A stretch of DNA of 64,000 bases from Aliivibrio_A sp016764915 (lineage in GTDB: Bacteria; Pseudomonadota; Gammaproteobacteria; Enterobacterales; Vibrionaceae). Under the pieces are notes generated by a model that made no database searches, was not told the DNA's origin, and saw only the letters and a list, made by a program, of their open reading frames with translations. Position 1 is the first letter of the stretch. Each line of letters starts with the position of its first letter. Positions 33,762-43,251 of the stretch are shown here, in pieces. The translations under genes were made by a program, and so were the position numbers. The stretch lies in assembly GCA_965224595.1 (NCBI GenBank), contig OZ245058.1, positions 744,001 through 808,000 on the forward strand, given 5' to 3'.

Positions 33762-34031
33762 ATGAAAAAGATCCTAGTAGTGTGTGGAAATGGTTTAGGT
33801 ACGTCATTAATGATGGAGATGGCGGTTAAAGAAGTGGTGAAAAAATTAAGCATTGAAGCAGAAATCGATCACGAAGACTTATCTTCTGCAGCATCAAGTA
33901 ATGCGGATATTTGGGTTGCAGCAACAGATATTGCGGCTCAATTAGAAGAAGGCGGTAAGAAAAACATTATCAGTTTAAAAAATATTTTTGATAAAGCTTC
34001 AATTGAAGAACAACTAAAATCTTTCTTGTAG
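33762..34031 (+). CDS. PTS IIB component, ascorbate (UlaB) type
   Basis: 89 residues with the phosphocysteine loop 'VVCGNGLGTSLMMEM' at the N-terminus, typical of L-ascorbate/galactitol IIB. It passes phosphate from IIA to the sugar during uptake. It leads the IIB-IIC-IIA operon, 9 bases before IIC. The true sugar is not known; no ula catabolic genes (lactonase, decarboxylase) are nearby. Confidence 0.85.
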   Translation: MKKILVVCGNGLGTSLMMEMAVKEVVKKLSIEAEIDHEDLSSAASSNADIWVAATDIAAQLEEGGKKNIISLKNIFDKASIEEQLKSFL

Positions 34032-34040
34032 AGGACTATT

Positions 34041-35300
34041 ATGATGATGAACTTTTTTGAATTTATGCTTGGTTTATTAAAAGAGCCAGCAATTATGGTT
34101 GGTCTTATTGCTTTTGTCGGCCTAGTGGCTCAGAAGTCTGATATATCGACCATTTTAAAAGGCACCATTAAAACCGTCATGGGGTTCTTAATCCTTGGTT
34201 TTGGTGCTGGCGCTCTTGTGGGTGCACTAAATAATTTCTCAGTGGTATTTACAGAGGCATTTGGTGTTAGTGGTGTTATTCCAAATAACGAAGCGATTGT
34301 GGCGTTGGCACAAGAAGCGTTTGGTTATGAGATGGCACTTATTATGTTCTTTGCTTTTGTTGTTAATATTATTTTAGCCCGTATCACTCCTTTGAAGTAT
34401 ATTTTCCTAACGGGTCATCACACCATGTTTATGTCAATGTTGGTGGCGGTAATCCTATCAACAGCGGGTATTACCGGTGTTGGACTGGTTGCTCTGGGCG
34501 CGGTGATTGTGGGTTCGTTAATGGTGATTATGCCTGCTCTTGGTCAAAAATATACTGAGAAAGTGATGGGTACTGATCAACTTGCGATTGGCCACTTCTC
34601 AACGTTGTCTTACATTGTGTCTGGTTACATCGGCAGCAAATTTGGTGATACTTCTAAAACGACTGAAGATATTCAGATGCCGAAGAGCCTTATGTTTCTT
34701 CGTGATACTCCGGTAGCCGTCGCCACAACAATGTCGATATTCTTCTTACTTGCTTCTATCTTCGCTGGCGGTGAGTTTGTTGAAACGGTTTCAGGTGGTC
34801 AAAACTGGGTGGTGTTTACGTTCATGCAATCTTTGACTTTTGCTGGTGGTGTGTACATCGTGCTGCAAGGTGTGAAGATGCTAATTGCCGAAATCGTTCC
34901 TGCATTTAAAGGTATTTCTGACACCCTTGTTCCAGGTGCAAAGCCTGCGCTTGATTGCCCTATGGTATTCCCAGTGGCACCTAACGCCGTGTTAATTGGT
35001 TTCTTATGCTCATTTGCTGCTGGACTTGTTGCCATGGGTATTCAAGGTGCGCTTGGTTGGACCATTATCGTTGCAGGTGTTGTCCCACACTTCTTCGTTG
35101 GTGGTGCTGCGGGTGTTTACGGTAATGCTACCGGTGGTTTACGTGGTGCTATTTTAGGTTCGTTTACTCAAGGTATCTGTATTTCATTCCTGCCAATGTT
35201 ACTGCTTCCAGTACTGGGTGGTTTAGGCCTTGAAGCAACAACGTTTGCTGATTTTGACTTCGGTGTTGTTGGCTTAATCTTAGGTTGGATTGTCTCATGA
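34041..35300 (+). CDS. PTS IIC component, ascorbate (UlaA) type
   Basis: 419 residues with about ten membrane segments. UlaA-like stretches are visible: 'FLTGHHTMFMSMLVAVIL', 'GHFSTLSYIVSGYIGSKFGD' and 'GGAAGVYGNATGGLRGAILG'. It forms the transport channel and phosphorylates the sugar on entry. Three ATG codons in a row open the gene; any may be used. The stop overlaps the IIA start (ATGA). Confidence 0.87.
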   Translation: MMMNFFEFMLGLLKEPAIMVGLIAFVGLVAQKSDISTILKGTIKTVMGFLILGFGAGALVGALNNFSVVFTEAFGVSGVIPNNEAIVALAQEAFGYEMALIMFFAFVVNIILARITPLKYIFLTGHHTMFMSMLVAVILSTAGITGVGLVALGAVIVGSLMVIMPALGQKYTEKVMGTDQLAIGHFSTLSYIVSGYIGSKFGDTSKTTEDIQMPKSLMFLRDTPVAVATTMSIFFLLASIFAGGEFVETVSGGQNWVVFTFMQSLTFAGGVYIVLQGVKMLIAEIVPAFKGISDTLVPGAKPALDCPMVFPVAPNAVLIGFLCSFAAGLVAMGIQGALGWTIIVAGVVPHFFVGGAAGVYGNATGGLRGAILGSFTQGICISFLPMLLLPVLGGLGLEATTFADFDFGVVGLILGWIVS

Positions 35301-35746
35301 GCCTGTTTGATTTAATGGGTCGCGACGGCATTGTCATTACTAGTGAAGAGAATTTATCAGTAGATGCAGCGCTAGAGCTAACTTGTTCAACTCTGCTGGC
35401 AAAAGGCAAAATTGAAACAAGCTACTTGGATGCGATTAAACAGAAGCATAAAGATATTGGTGCTTATTATGTGTTGGCACCAAAAATTGCAATGCCTCAT
35501 GCTCGCCCAGAAGATGGAGTGAAAGAGGCCGCTCTTCAGGTGACAGTATTCAAAAACGGTGTGGATTTAGAGTCTACTGATAATGGTGATGTATTCTTTG
35601 CCGTTACGTTAGCTGCTATGGATTCAGACAGTCATATAAATACGATTATGGCGCTTTCTGAGCTGTTCCAAAATGATGATGACATAGACAATATTATCTC
35701 AGCACAGAGTGTTGAAGAGATTATTGAAATAGTGAAAAAGTATTAA
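35297..35746 (+). CDS. PTS IIA component, mannitol/fructose-ascorbate type
   Basis: 149 residues from the ATG at 35297 sharing ATGA with the IIC stop. The phosphorylated His is in 'KIAMPHARPEDGV', the classical IIA motif. It takes phosphate from HPr and gives it to the IIB Cys. It ends the operon and is followed by a terminator. Confidence 0.88.
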   Translation: MSLFDLMGRDGIVITSEENLSVDAALELTCSTLLAKGKIETSYLDAIKQKHKDIGAYYVLAPKIAMPHARPEDGVKEAALQVTVFKNGVDLESTDNGDVFFAVTLAAMDSDSHINTIMALSELFQNDDDIDNIISAQSVEEIIEIVKKY

Positions 35747-35765
35747 TACCATTCCTTTAAAAGGC

Positions 35766-35790
35766 GATGACGAATGTTGTCGTCTTTTTT
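35766..35790 (+). terminator. Terminator after the PTS operon
   Basis: GATGAC (35766-35771) pairs with GTCGTC (35779-35784), with one G-T pair, over a 7-base loop, followed by six T. It sits against the end of the convergent cutC gene. Confidence 0.8.
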
Positions 35791-36532
35791 AGGTATTAAG
35801 TAGCCTAACTACCTGATTTACTTTGTCAAAATCAGTGACGTCAATAAACTGGTCACCACTGGCTTCCGCCCCCATGCTCACTTGTGTTCCCAGATCAATC
35901 ATTGCAGAAGGTCGTTGTGTTTTACCTGACAAATGAATTTCATTAGCACCTGTTAATGTCATAAGCTGAAGTGCATTAGAACGATTAACCCCGCAGCCGG
36001 GCATGATAGATAATCGATTATTCGCCAGTTGAACAAATTGGGTTAACTGCTCTATACCTTGAGCTGCTGTGGCTTGTTGTCCTGAGGTTAGGATACGCTC
36101 ACAGCCTAAGTCAATGACCTGTTCAAGCGAATATTTCCAGTCTTGAACGACATCAAAAGCACGATGGAAAGTAACACCGAGATCGCCAGCACTCTCTATC
36201 CATTTTTGACAGGCTGGCACGTTGATCGAGGCATTTGCATTGAGCGCTCCGATCACCACACCGTTTATGCCTAAGTCGCGCATCATTTGAATTTCATCAT
36301 TCATGCTGTCGATTTCATTGGGTGAAAAAAGAAAATCGCCCGCGCGGGGTCGAATCATTGAATAGATTGGAACTGAGCTATTTTTGACCGCATAATTGGC
36401 AAATGCCCAGTTTGGTGTGATACCGCCAACAGACAGGGCACTACACAATTCTATGCGTTTTGCGCCTGCTTCGATGGCGGTGTGTAGTGATTCGATATTG
36501 TCGACGCAAACTTCAACCAGAGTGTCTCTCAT
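35789..36532 (-). CDS. cutC: CutC-family protein
   Basis: 247 residues with the CutC TIM-barrel pattern: 'EVCVDNIESLHTAIEAGAKR', 'IELCSALSVGGITPNWAFA', 'MIRPRAGDFLFS', 'VTFHRAFDVVQD' and 'IMPGCGVNRSNA'. CutC was first linked to copper balance, but the evidence is weak; the fold suggests an enzyme. It is convergent with the PTS genes. A tie to sugar use is as likely as one to copper. Confidence 0.9.
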   Translation of the reverse strand: MRDTLVEVCVDNIESLHTAIEAGAKRIELCSALSVGGITPNWAFANYAVKNSSVPIYSMIRPRAGDFLFSPNEIDSMNDEIQMMRDLGINGVVIGALNANASINVPACQKWIESAGDLGVTFHRAFDVVQDWKYSLEQVIDLGCERILTSGQQATAAQGIEQLTQFVQLANNRLSIMPGCGVNRSNALQLMTLTGANEIHLSGKTQRPSAMIDLGTQVSMGAEASGDQFIDVTDFDKVNQVVRLLNT

Positions 36533-36602
36533 TTTACTAATACCATGTCAAAATATTGGTGTCAGTATACCATGGCTTTGTCAAAGCGATCAGATAACAT
36601 CC

Positions 36603-37745
36603 TTAGATATCAAACAGCTTAACGTATTCGCTATACTCTTCTTCAACTAGCTTATCTCTTGCCACAAATCGCATAGAAGCGGAGTTCAAACAGTAACGTA
36701 ATCCCGTTGGTTTGGGTCCATCTTTAAAGACATGGCCTAAGTGAGAATCGGCAAAACGGCTGCGCACTTCGGTTCTTGGGTAAAACAGTTTGTAATCGGT
36801 TTCGGTTACCACATAAAGGTCATTAATTGGTTGGGTGAAGCTTGGCCAGCCAGTACCGGATTTGTATTTGTCAGTGGATGAAAACAGCGGCTCACCAGTG
36901 ACGATATCGACATAGATACCTTCGGCTTTATTGTCCCAATATTGGTTTTTGAAAGGACGTTCTGTGCCATCTTCTTGGGTCACTTCGTACTGCAGCTCTG
37001 TGAGTTTTGCTTTGATTTCGTCATCGGTTGGTTTTACATACTTTTTGGTATTCATCGCGACTTTTTTGCTGTCGATGATCGCTCTGATGGTCTCAGGATT
37101 CTCTTTTCTATCGTCGCCAAAAATGCCGTTTAAATATTGGTCACGACCAGATGAAAAACGGTAGTAGTTGTAACGAACAGGGCTCTTTTTGTAATAATCC
37201 TGATGGTACTCTTCTGCGGGCCAGAACTTCTCAAATTCAATCAGTTCAGTGGCTAAAGGGGCTGGATAAATATTGGCTTGATCGATCTCAGCGATGAAAT
37301 CTTTAGTGGCGGTGAGCTGTTTTTCTGAGGTGTAGAAAATAGCAGGACGGTACTGTGGTCCTCGGTCGACAAATGATCCTTTTGCATCGGTTGGGTCAAT
37401 GTGGCGGAAAAAATAATCCAGCAGTTGTTCATACTTTAATGTGGCTGGGTCGTAGGTCACTTTGATCACTTCAATGTGTCCTGATTTCCCCGATGATACC
37501 TGTTTATAGGTGGGGTCTTCTAACTTGCCACCGGAATAGCCAGAAACAACGTCAATCACACCATCAAGCTTTTCAAGATCAGACTCAGTACACCAAAAGC
37601 AGCCACCTGCTAATGTTACCTCTTCATAACTGCTGTTAACTGCAGTTTTACTCATGGTATCAGCAGTGCCTGTTTGACTCATTAGCAATGAGAACAGTGG
37701 TATGGCGACGGTAAGCGAAAGCAATACCTTGGATAATTTTTTCAT
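36603..37745 (-). CDS. msrAB: Secreted MsrA-MsrB fusion, methionine sulfoxide reductase
   Basis: 380 residues from the ATG at 37745 (a GTG two codons earlier is possible), with a signal peptide of about 30 residues. The MsrA domain (about 40-195) has the catalytic Cys in 'GGCFWCTESDLE'; the MsrB domain (about 240-370) has 'GTGWPSFTQPI', 'HLGHVF' and the catalytic Cys in 'LRYCLNSASMRF'. It repairs both S and R sulfoxides in envelope proteins. The MsrB zinc CxxC pairs are absent, a common variation. It stands next to the Met-rich cupredoxin and cus operon, whose proteins are rich in oxidisable Met. Confidence 0.92.
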   Translation of the reverse strand: MKKLSKVLLSLTVAIPLFSLLMSQTGTADTMSKTAVNSSYEEVTLAGGCFWCTESDLEKLDGVIDVVSGYSGGKLEDPTYKQVSSGKSGHIEVIKVTYDPATLKYEQLLDYFFRHIDPTDAKGSFVDRGPQYRPAIFYTSEKQLTATKDFIAEIDQANIYPAPLATELIEFEKFWPAEEYHQDYYKKSPVRYNYYRFSSGRDQYLNGIFGDDRKENPETIRAIIDSKKVAMNTKKYVKPTDDEIKAKLTELQYEVTQEDGTERPFKNQYWDNKAEGIYVDIVTGEPLFSSTDKYKSGTGWPSFTQPINDLYVVTETDYKLFYPRTEVRSRFADSHLGHVFKDGPKPTGLRYCLNSASMRFVARDKLVEEEYSEYVKLFDI

Positions 37746-37927
37746 AAACACCTCGTGATCTGGAACTCAACATTGTCGTAAATATGGAAATGTCGTCCAA
37801 TGTAGATATATAGACAGAGAAGCATCAAAAAAAATTTCATATTGATTCAAAATTTGAATCTGAAGACGTTGTTTGTAACGATTATTTCGGGTGGTGAGTC
37901 CTTTTACGGACTCACCTTAAGCCGCTT

Positions 37928-38473
37928 TTATAGTGTGATATTCTTCAGCATTCCAGCTTCAGCGTGGCCAAGAATATTGCACGCAAACTGAATGTCTTTA
38001 ACGCCCTGAAAATGCCACAGTAACTGTGTCGCTTTGCCCGGTTTGACGGTAACAGAATTGCTGGACATCTCTTCATGATGATCCATCTTCATAGACGTCA
38101 TCATCTCCCGATGCGCTAGTTGCTCTTGTGCGGAGCCAATCGTAAATTCATGATCTATTTTTCCGGTGTTCATTATTACAAATTGTACGACATCATTAGT
38201 TTCAACCTTAACGTCCTTTTTAAAGGTTATTTTCATGTCATCTGACAACATGACATGCACGACTTTATTGGGTTTTACGCCGATGGCTGGCATCCCGACA
38301 TCTGACATACCTGCCATTGACATTCCCTCCATCGACATACCACTCATCATTTTCATCGAACCTTGTTCCATCATAGTGGAGTGGTCCATTTTGGAGTGAT
38401 CCATCGGATTCGCAAATGTGATAGGGACGCTAATTGATAGAGCTATAGTCAAAACAGCGATTGTTTTTTTCAT
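37928..38473 (-). CDS. Met-rich periplasmic cupredoxin (CopI/CopM-like)
   Basis: 181 residues with a signal peptide to 'TFANPMD'. A Met/His-rich N-terminal segment ('MSGMSMEGMSMAGMSDVGM', with 'DHSKMDHSTMM' before it) precedes a cupredoxin domain. The type 1 copper ligands are His in 'KIDHEFTIG' and Cys, His, Met in 'FACNILGHAEAGMLKN'. A second Met/His patch 'MTSMKMDHHEEM' lies in a loop. It would bind periplasmic copper. It is the last gene of the cus-type operon, 39 bases after cusA. Confidence 0.85.
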   Translation of the reverse strand: MKKTIAVLTIALSISVPITFANPMDHSKMDHSTMMEQGSMKMMSGMSMEGMSMAGMSDVGMPAIGVKPNKVVHVMLSDDMKITFKKDVKVETNDVVQFVIMNTGKIDHEFTIGSAQEQLAHREMMTSMKMDHHEEMSSNSVTVKPGKATQLLWHFQGVKDIQFACNILGHAEAGMLKNITL

Positions 38474-38512
38474 TGTTTACTCCTTGTTTAAATGTAATGC
38501 GCAATAAAATAG

Positions 38513-41500
38513 TTACTCTGATATAGAGATAGTTTTATCACTGTGTTGTTCTTGTTGATTGATCTCTCGGCTTTTCCATAATTTGAATACAGCGGGTAAA
38601 ACCAACAGTGTCAGTAATAGTGCCGATGTCATTCCTCCGATCATCGGAGCGGCTATACGTTGCATTACTTCTGAGCCTGTTCCTGAACCATACATGATTG
38701 GAATCAAACCAATGATGACGGTAAGCACTGTCATTATGACGGGACGAACTCTCAAACCTGCGCCTTCGCGAATAGAGTCAAGAAGATCTTGGTGCGTGAT
38801 TAACAGCTTATTTTCGACAGCATGCAGTTTTTTGTAGTGCCATGCTTGATTGAGGTACACCAACATGATCACCCCGATTTCGACCGCAACTCCAGCTAAC
38901 GCGATGAAGCCAACACCCACTCCGATTGAGAAATTGAAATTTAATTGATACATCAACCAAATTCCGCCCACCATCGCTAGCGGTAACGTGCCCATGATGA
39001 TCAACACTTCTCCTATTCGTCTGAAGCTCAAATACAGCAGCAACATGATGATAGTAAGGGTGATAGGAACCACGACACTTAGGCGTTCTTTTGCGCGTTC
39101 CATATACTCGTATTGTCCAGACCAAGCGAGTGAATAACCGATAGGAAGGGTTAAATGCTCAGCAACGGCTTGCTTTGCTTCAACCACATAGGAACCTAAG
39201 TCACGACCATCAATATCAACAAATACCCAACCATTAGGACGTGCGTTTTCGGTCTTGATCATTGGAGGACCATCTTCGTAGCGAATGTCTGCTACATCGG
39301 CGAGAGCAATACGCGCACCATTGGGAGTAATGAGCGGTAAGTTTTTCAATTTCGCCACAGAGTCGCGGTAGATTTGAGGGTAACGAACATTAATTGGGTA
39401 GCGTTCTAACCCTTCTACTGTTTCACCGACATTGATGCCCCCAACCGCTGTTGATATAACCTGTTGTACATCATTGATATTCAGGCCGTATCGCGCCGCT
39501 GCTCGACGTTTGATATCAATATTTACATAACGGCCACCTGCAACGCGTTCAGCATATACCGAAGCAGTACCATGAATCTGATTAAGAATAGGCTCCAAAT
39601 CTAAACCAATTTTTTCGATGACGTTAAGGTCGGGTCCCGCTATTTTGATGCCGATAGGGGTTTTGATCCCAGTGGCTAACATGTCGATACGCGTTTTTAT
39701 TGGCATCACCCACGCATTAGTAAGCCCAGGAAAATTAATCAGTTCATTAAACTCTTTTCGTAATGATTCAGGAGTTACCCCTTCACGCCATTGGTCACGA
39801 GGTTTGAATTGAATCGTGGTTTCAATCATTGTCAGTGGTGCAGGATCGGTAGCGGTTTCTGCACGACCCACTTTACCCCACACCGTTTTAACCTCAGGAA
39901 CCGTTTTAATCAGCTTATTGGTTTGTTGTAAGATCTCTCTGGCTTTACCAATAGATATGCCCGGATAGGTGGTGGGCATGTACATCAAATCCCCTTCATC
40001 AAGCGGAGGAATAAACTCGCTACCGATTTTAGTCAGTGGATAATATGCGGATGCCATTAAGGCAATCGCAATGACGATCATGGTTTTGGGGTAGGTGAGA
40101 CTGACGTTTAGCAGTGGACGATACAGGCCGACTAAGGCGCGGTTCACGGGATTTTTGTTTTCTGGAAGGATTTTACCTCGAATGAAGTAACCCATTAATA
40201 CGGGAACTAAGGTGATAGCCAAGCCTGCTGACGCCGCCATTGCATAGGTTTTTGTGAATGCCAACGGTGAGAACATTTTGCCCTCTTGTCCTTCAAGGGC
40301 AAATATGGGCACAAAGCTTAACGTGATGATCAGGAGTGAGAAGAACAGCGGTGCACCGACTTCCTCCGCTGCTTTGCTAATCACTTGCCAGCGATTTTTG
40401 TCTGTGAGAGGAGTTCGCTCAATATGCTTGTGTACATTTTCGATCATGACGATAGCACCATCAACCATGGCACCAATGGCGATGGCTATCCCTCCAAGAG
40501 ACATAATGTTGGCGTTAATGCCTTGCCAATGCATCACAATAAATGCAGAGAGTATTCCTACCGGTAGACTTAACGCAATGACCAGTGAAGAGCGAAAATG
40601 AAACAAAAACAGGGCACAAACTACCGCAACGACGAGAAACTCTTCGGCGAGCTTCTTCCAGAGATTATCAACAGCGGAGTTAATTAGGGTTGAACGGTCG
40701 TAAGTGGCGACTATATTAACCCCCTCTGGTAGGCTATTTTGAAGTTCTTCTAATTTAGTTTTAACGTTATCAATGACTTTGCTGGCATTTTCACCAAAGC
40801 GCATCACAATTATGCCGCCCACAGCCTCACCTTCTCCGTTAAACTCTGAGATACCTCGTCGCATTTGGGGGCCGATGTTAATGTCAGCGATATCACCAAG
40901 CAGTAATGGTGTGCCTTTTTCCGTGACCTTGAGAGGCAGTGATTGAATGTCTTCAATACTCGTGAGGTAACCTGAGGTACGTATCATATGCTCAGCTTCA
41001 GCGACCTCGATAACGGATGCTCCCGTTTCTTGATTGCCATTTTTAATCGCCATGTTGACTTGCTGTAGGGTAAGGTCATAGGCACGCAATTTAGCTGGGT
41101 CAATCTGCACTTGATACTGTTTGACCATGCCGCCTACAGTGGCAATTTCAGCGACGCCATCAACGGTTTGTAACTCATATTTTAAAAACCAATCTTGGAT
41201 ACTTCGCAGTTCCGCCAGATTATGTTGCCCCGTCTTATCTTGTAATACATAGCTGTATATCCAGCCTACACCTGTGGCATCAGGACCTAATATTGGTTTT
41301 GCTTGAGAGGGTAAATTGGGAGCTACTTGGCTTAAGTATTCCAATACTCGCGATCGTGCCCAATACATGTCGGTATCATCGTCGAAAATGACATAAACAT
41401 AGGAATCTCCAAAAAAGGAGTAGCCACGAACCGTTACTGCACCGGGTACGGAAAGCATGGCGGTAGTTAGAGGATAGGTGACTTGATCTTCAACGACTTG

Positions 41501-41674
41501 AGGTGCTTGGCCTGGATAGCTTGTTTTGATAATAACCTGAACGTCAGACAGATCAGGCAGAGCATCTACCGGGGTATTAATGATGCTGTATAATCCACCC
41601 AGAGTAAGAAAAAGCGTCGCAATTAACACTAAAAGACGATTACCGATGGACCAACGTATGATGGCAGCTATCAT
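38513..41674 (-). CDS. cusA: CusA-type RND copper/silver efflux pump
   Basis: 1053 residues, heavy-metal RND family, with twelve membrane helices in the usual 1+5, 1+5 order. Family patterns are 'TPVDALPDLSDVQVIIKTSY', 'GIAIAIGAMVDGAIVMIENV' and 'DVADIRYEDGPPMIKTENAR'. It drives Cu(I)/Ag(I) from periplasm to outside with CusB and CusC. The start overlaps the cusB stop by 4 bases. Confidence 0.93.
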   Translation of the reverse strand: MIAAIIRWSIGNRLLVLIATLFLTLGGLYSIINTPVDALPDLSDVQVIIKTSYPGQAPQVVEDQVTYPLTTAMLSVPGAVTVRGYSFFGDSYVYVIFDDDTDMYWARSRVLEYLSQVAPNLPSQAKPILGPDATGVGWIYSYVLQDKTGQHNLAELRSIQDWFLKYELQTVDGVAEIATVGGMVKQYQVQIDPAKLRAYDLTLQQVNMAIKNGNQETGASVIEVAEAEHMIRTSGYLTSIEDIQSLPLKVTEKGTPLLLGDIADINIGPQMRRGISEFNGEGEAVGGIIVMRFGENASKVIDNVKTKLEELQNSLPEGVNIVATYDRSTLINSAVDNLWKKLAEEFLVVAVVCALFLFHFRSSLVIALSLPVGILSAFIVMHWQGINANIMSLGGIAIAIGAMVDGAIVMIENVHKHIERTPLTDKNRWQVISKAAEEVGAPLFFSLLIITLSFVPIFALEGQEGKMFSPLAFTKTYAMAASAGLAITLVPVLMGYFIRGKILPENKNPVNRALVGLYRPLLNVSLTYPKTMIVIAIALMASAYYPLTKIGSEFIPPLDEGDLMYMPTTYPGISIGKAREILQQTNKLIKTVPEVKTVWGKVGRAETATDPAPLTMIETTIQFKPRDQWREGVTPESLRKEFNELINFPGLTNAWVMPIKTRIDMLATGIKTPIGIKIAGPDLNVIEKIGLDLEPILNQIHGTASVYAERVAGGRYVNIDIKRRAAARYGLNINDVQQVISTAVGGINVGETVEGLERYPINVRYPQIYRDSVAKLKNLPLITPNGARIALADVADIRYEDGPPMIKTENARPNGWVFVDIDGRDLGSYVVEAKQAVAEHLTLPIGYSLAWSGQYEYMERAKERLSVVVPITLTIIMLLLYLSFRRIGEVLIIMGTLPLAMVGGIWLMYQLNFNFSIGVGVGFIALAGVAVEIGVIMLVYLNQAWHYKKLHAVENKLLITHQDLLDSIREGAGLRVRPVIMTVLTVIIGLIPIMYGSGTGSEVMQRIAAPMIGGMTSALLLTLLVLPAVFKLWKSREINQQEQHSDKTISISE

Positions 41675-43230
41675 TGTGTGTCTCCTGCTTTATTAAGTTG
41701 CTTCAAGCGGAAATCTACACCCTCTTTGGTAACTAGAAACCGGACTAATTGCCCCTCCTCAAAACCGGAGAGTTCTATTTCATTGTCGACAGAGAAATTC
41801 ATCTCTCCGGCACTCCAATCCCACTCAATAACGGGTTGATGAGAGAGTGTGATCATACCGAAATCGGCCATTAGCATAGAGACTTCACCAGTCATCCACA
41901 CGTCACCAGCAATGACGCTGTTATTCGCCTTTAATGGGATGATTACCCCCTTTGCCCATGCTGTTGTTGATACCGTTTCTTCTGCGCTGTCAGCGAGTGG
42001 TTCAACACCATTGATGCGAGATAAATCGGCAGATTGGCTTGATTCTGAATCCAACATAAAGTGTGCAGAGGTGACGACGCGATCACGCTTGGACAGGCCC
42101 TTAATAACCTCAATTCGGTCACCAGCCTCACGTCCGACGTCGATGCGTACTGAGCGATACCTTCCTTTGCCTTCGGCCAATACGACACGATTCATACCAC
42201 CAGAGCGGATCACTGATGAGCGTGGAATGGTCAATACACTTTCATCTATCTTGGGCTGGAGTGTTATGTTGGCAAACATATTGGGTTTAAGCTCATTCTC
42301 AGGGTTTGGGAATTTAAGGCGAACTCGTAGTGTGCGGGTTGTGGGGTCAAGAATAGGGTAGACGTAATCGACTTTGCCTTGCCACGTTTTTCCTGAAATT
42401 GCATCTAATGTCATGGTGGCATTACTGCCTGCGATGACCAACTCTGATTGACGTTCAAACACCTCTGCGTCAACCCATACTTCGTCAATGGGACCTGCGC
42501 TGATAATTGATTGTGCTGGTGATAAATAACTGCCTTCTTGAATGTTAAGTTTGGCGATAACTCCGTTTGCGAGCGCTTTGACTTCGATGCTTTGAGACGC
42601 TTTACCCGATTTTACAATCTGTTTAATCTGGATTCGGTCAACACCTAGAGAGACTAATCTTTCTGTTGCACCGTTGACTAAACCACGTCGACCTGATTGA
42701 TAAGCGTTGAGTAGCTCTTCTTGAGCCTTGACCAATTCTGGCGAGTAAAATTTAAATAAAACGTCACCTTTTTTAACGTATTCACCCACGGCATTAATAT
42801 TGAGCTTTTCTACCCAACCGGCCACACGTACGTTAGTTTGCCAGAGGCGACTTTTATCAAACTCGACATAACCCACGGTTTCAATACGTGGAGAGAGTTT
42901 TTCCATCTTCGCTTGCTCGGATTTAACGCCGAGATTATTTTCAACTGCTGGGTTAATTGTAACCGTACCCATTTTATCATTATTGTTCGCGGTATCTTCG
43001 GCATACACCGGTATTAAATCCATTCCCATGGGAGATTTACCCGGTTTATCTCGTTGATAGTTAGGATCCATTGGTGCCACCCAGTAGAGTGGACCATTTT
43101 CAGTGGTTGAGTTTGATACTGATGTGATGTCACGATTGTTCATCGCTTGATGCTGAATTAATTGACTGCCTGCGTAACCGAGTGCTCCGCCAACCAATAA
43201 CGCCAGTAGAGTAATATTAACTGTTTTCAT
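41671..43230 (-). CDS. cusB: CusB-type periplasmic adaptor
   Basis: 519 residues from the ATG at 43230 (AGGAATT upstream). The N-terminal anchor 'VNITLLALLVGGALGYAG' is followed by a YHS-like metal segment 'YWVAPMDPNYQRDKPGKSPM', then lipoyl, hairpin and barrel domains. The C-terminal 100 residues ('VIIPLKANNSVIAGDVWMTG' onward) form a CusF-like domain, giving the adaptor a built-in metal chaperone. No separate cusF gene is seen, which fits. It bridges CusA and CusC. Confidence 0.92.
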   Translation of the reverse strand: MKTVNITLLALLVGGALGYAGSQLIQHQAMNNRDITSVSNSTTENGPLYWVAPMDPNYQRDKPGKSPMGMDLIPVYAEDTANNNDKMGTVTINPAVENNLGVKSEQAKMEKLSPRIETVGYVEFDKSRLWQTNVRVAGWVEKLNINAVGEYVKKGDVLFKFYSPELVKAQEELLNAYQSGRRGLVNGATERLVSLGVDRIQIKQIVKSGKASQSIEVKALANGVIAKLNIQEGSYLSPAQSIISAGPIDEVWVDAEVFERQSELVIAGSNATMTLDAISGKTWQGKVDYVYPILDPTTRTLRVRLKFPNPENELKPNMFANITLQPKIDESVLTIPRSSVIRSGGMNRVVLAEGKGRYRSVRIDVGREAGDRIEVIKGLSKRDRVVTSAHFMLDSESSQSADLSRINGVEPLADSAEETVSTTAWAKGVIIPLKANNSVIAGDVWMTGEVSMLMADFGMITLSHQPVIEWDWSAGEMNFSVDNEIELSGFEEGQLVRFLVTKEGVDFRLKQLNKAGDTQ

Positions 43231-43251
43231 GTTTTTAATTCCTAATGCCAA

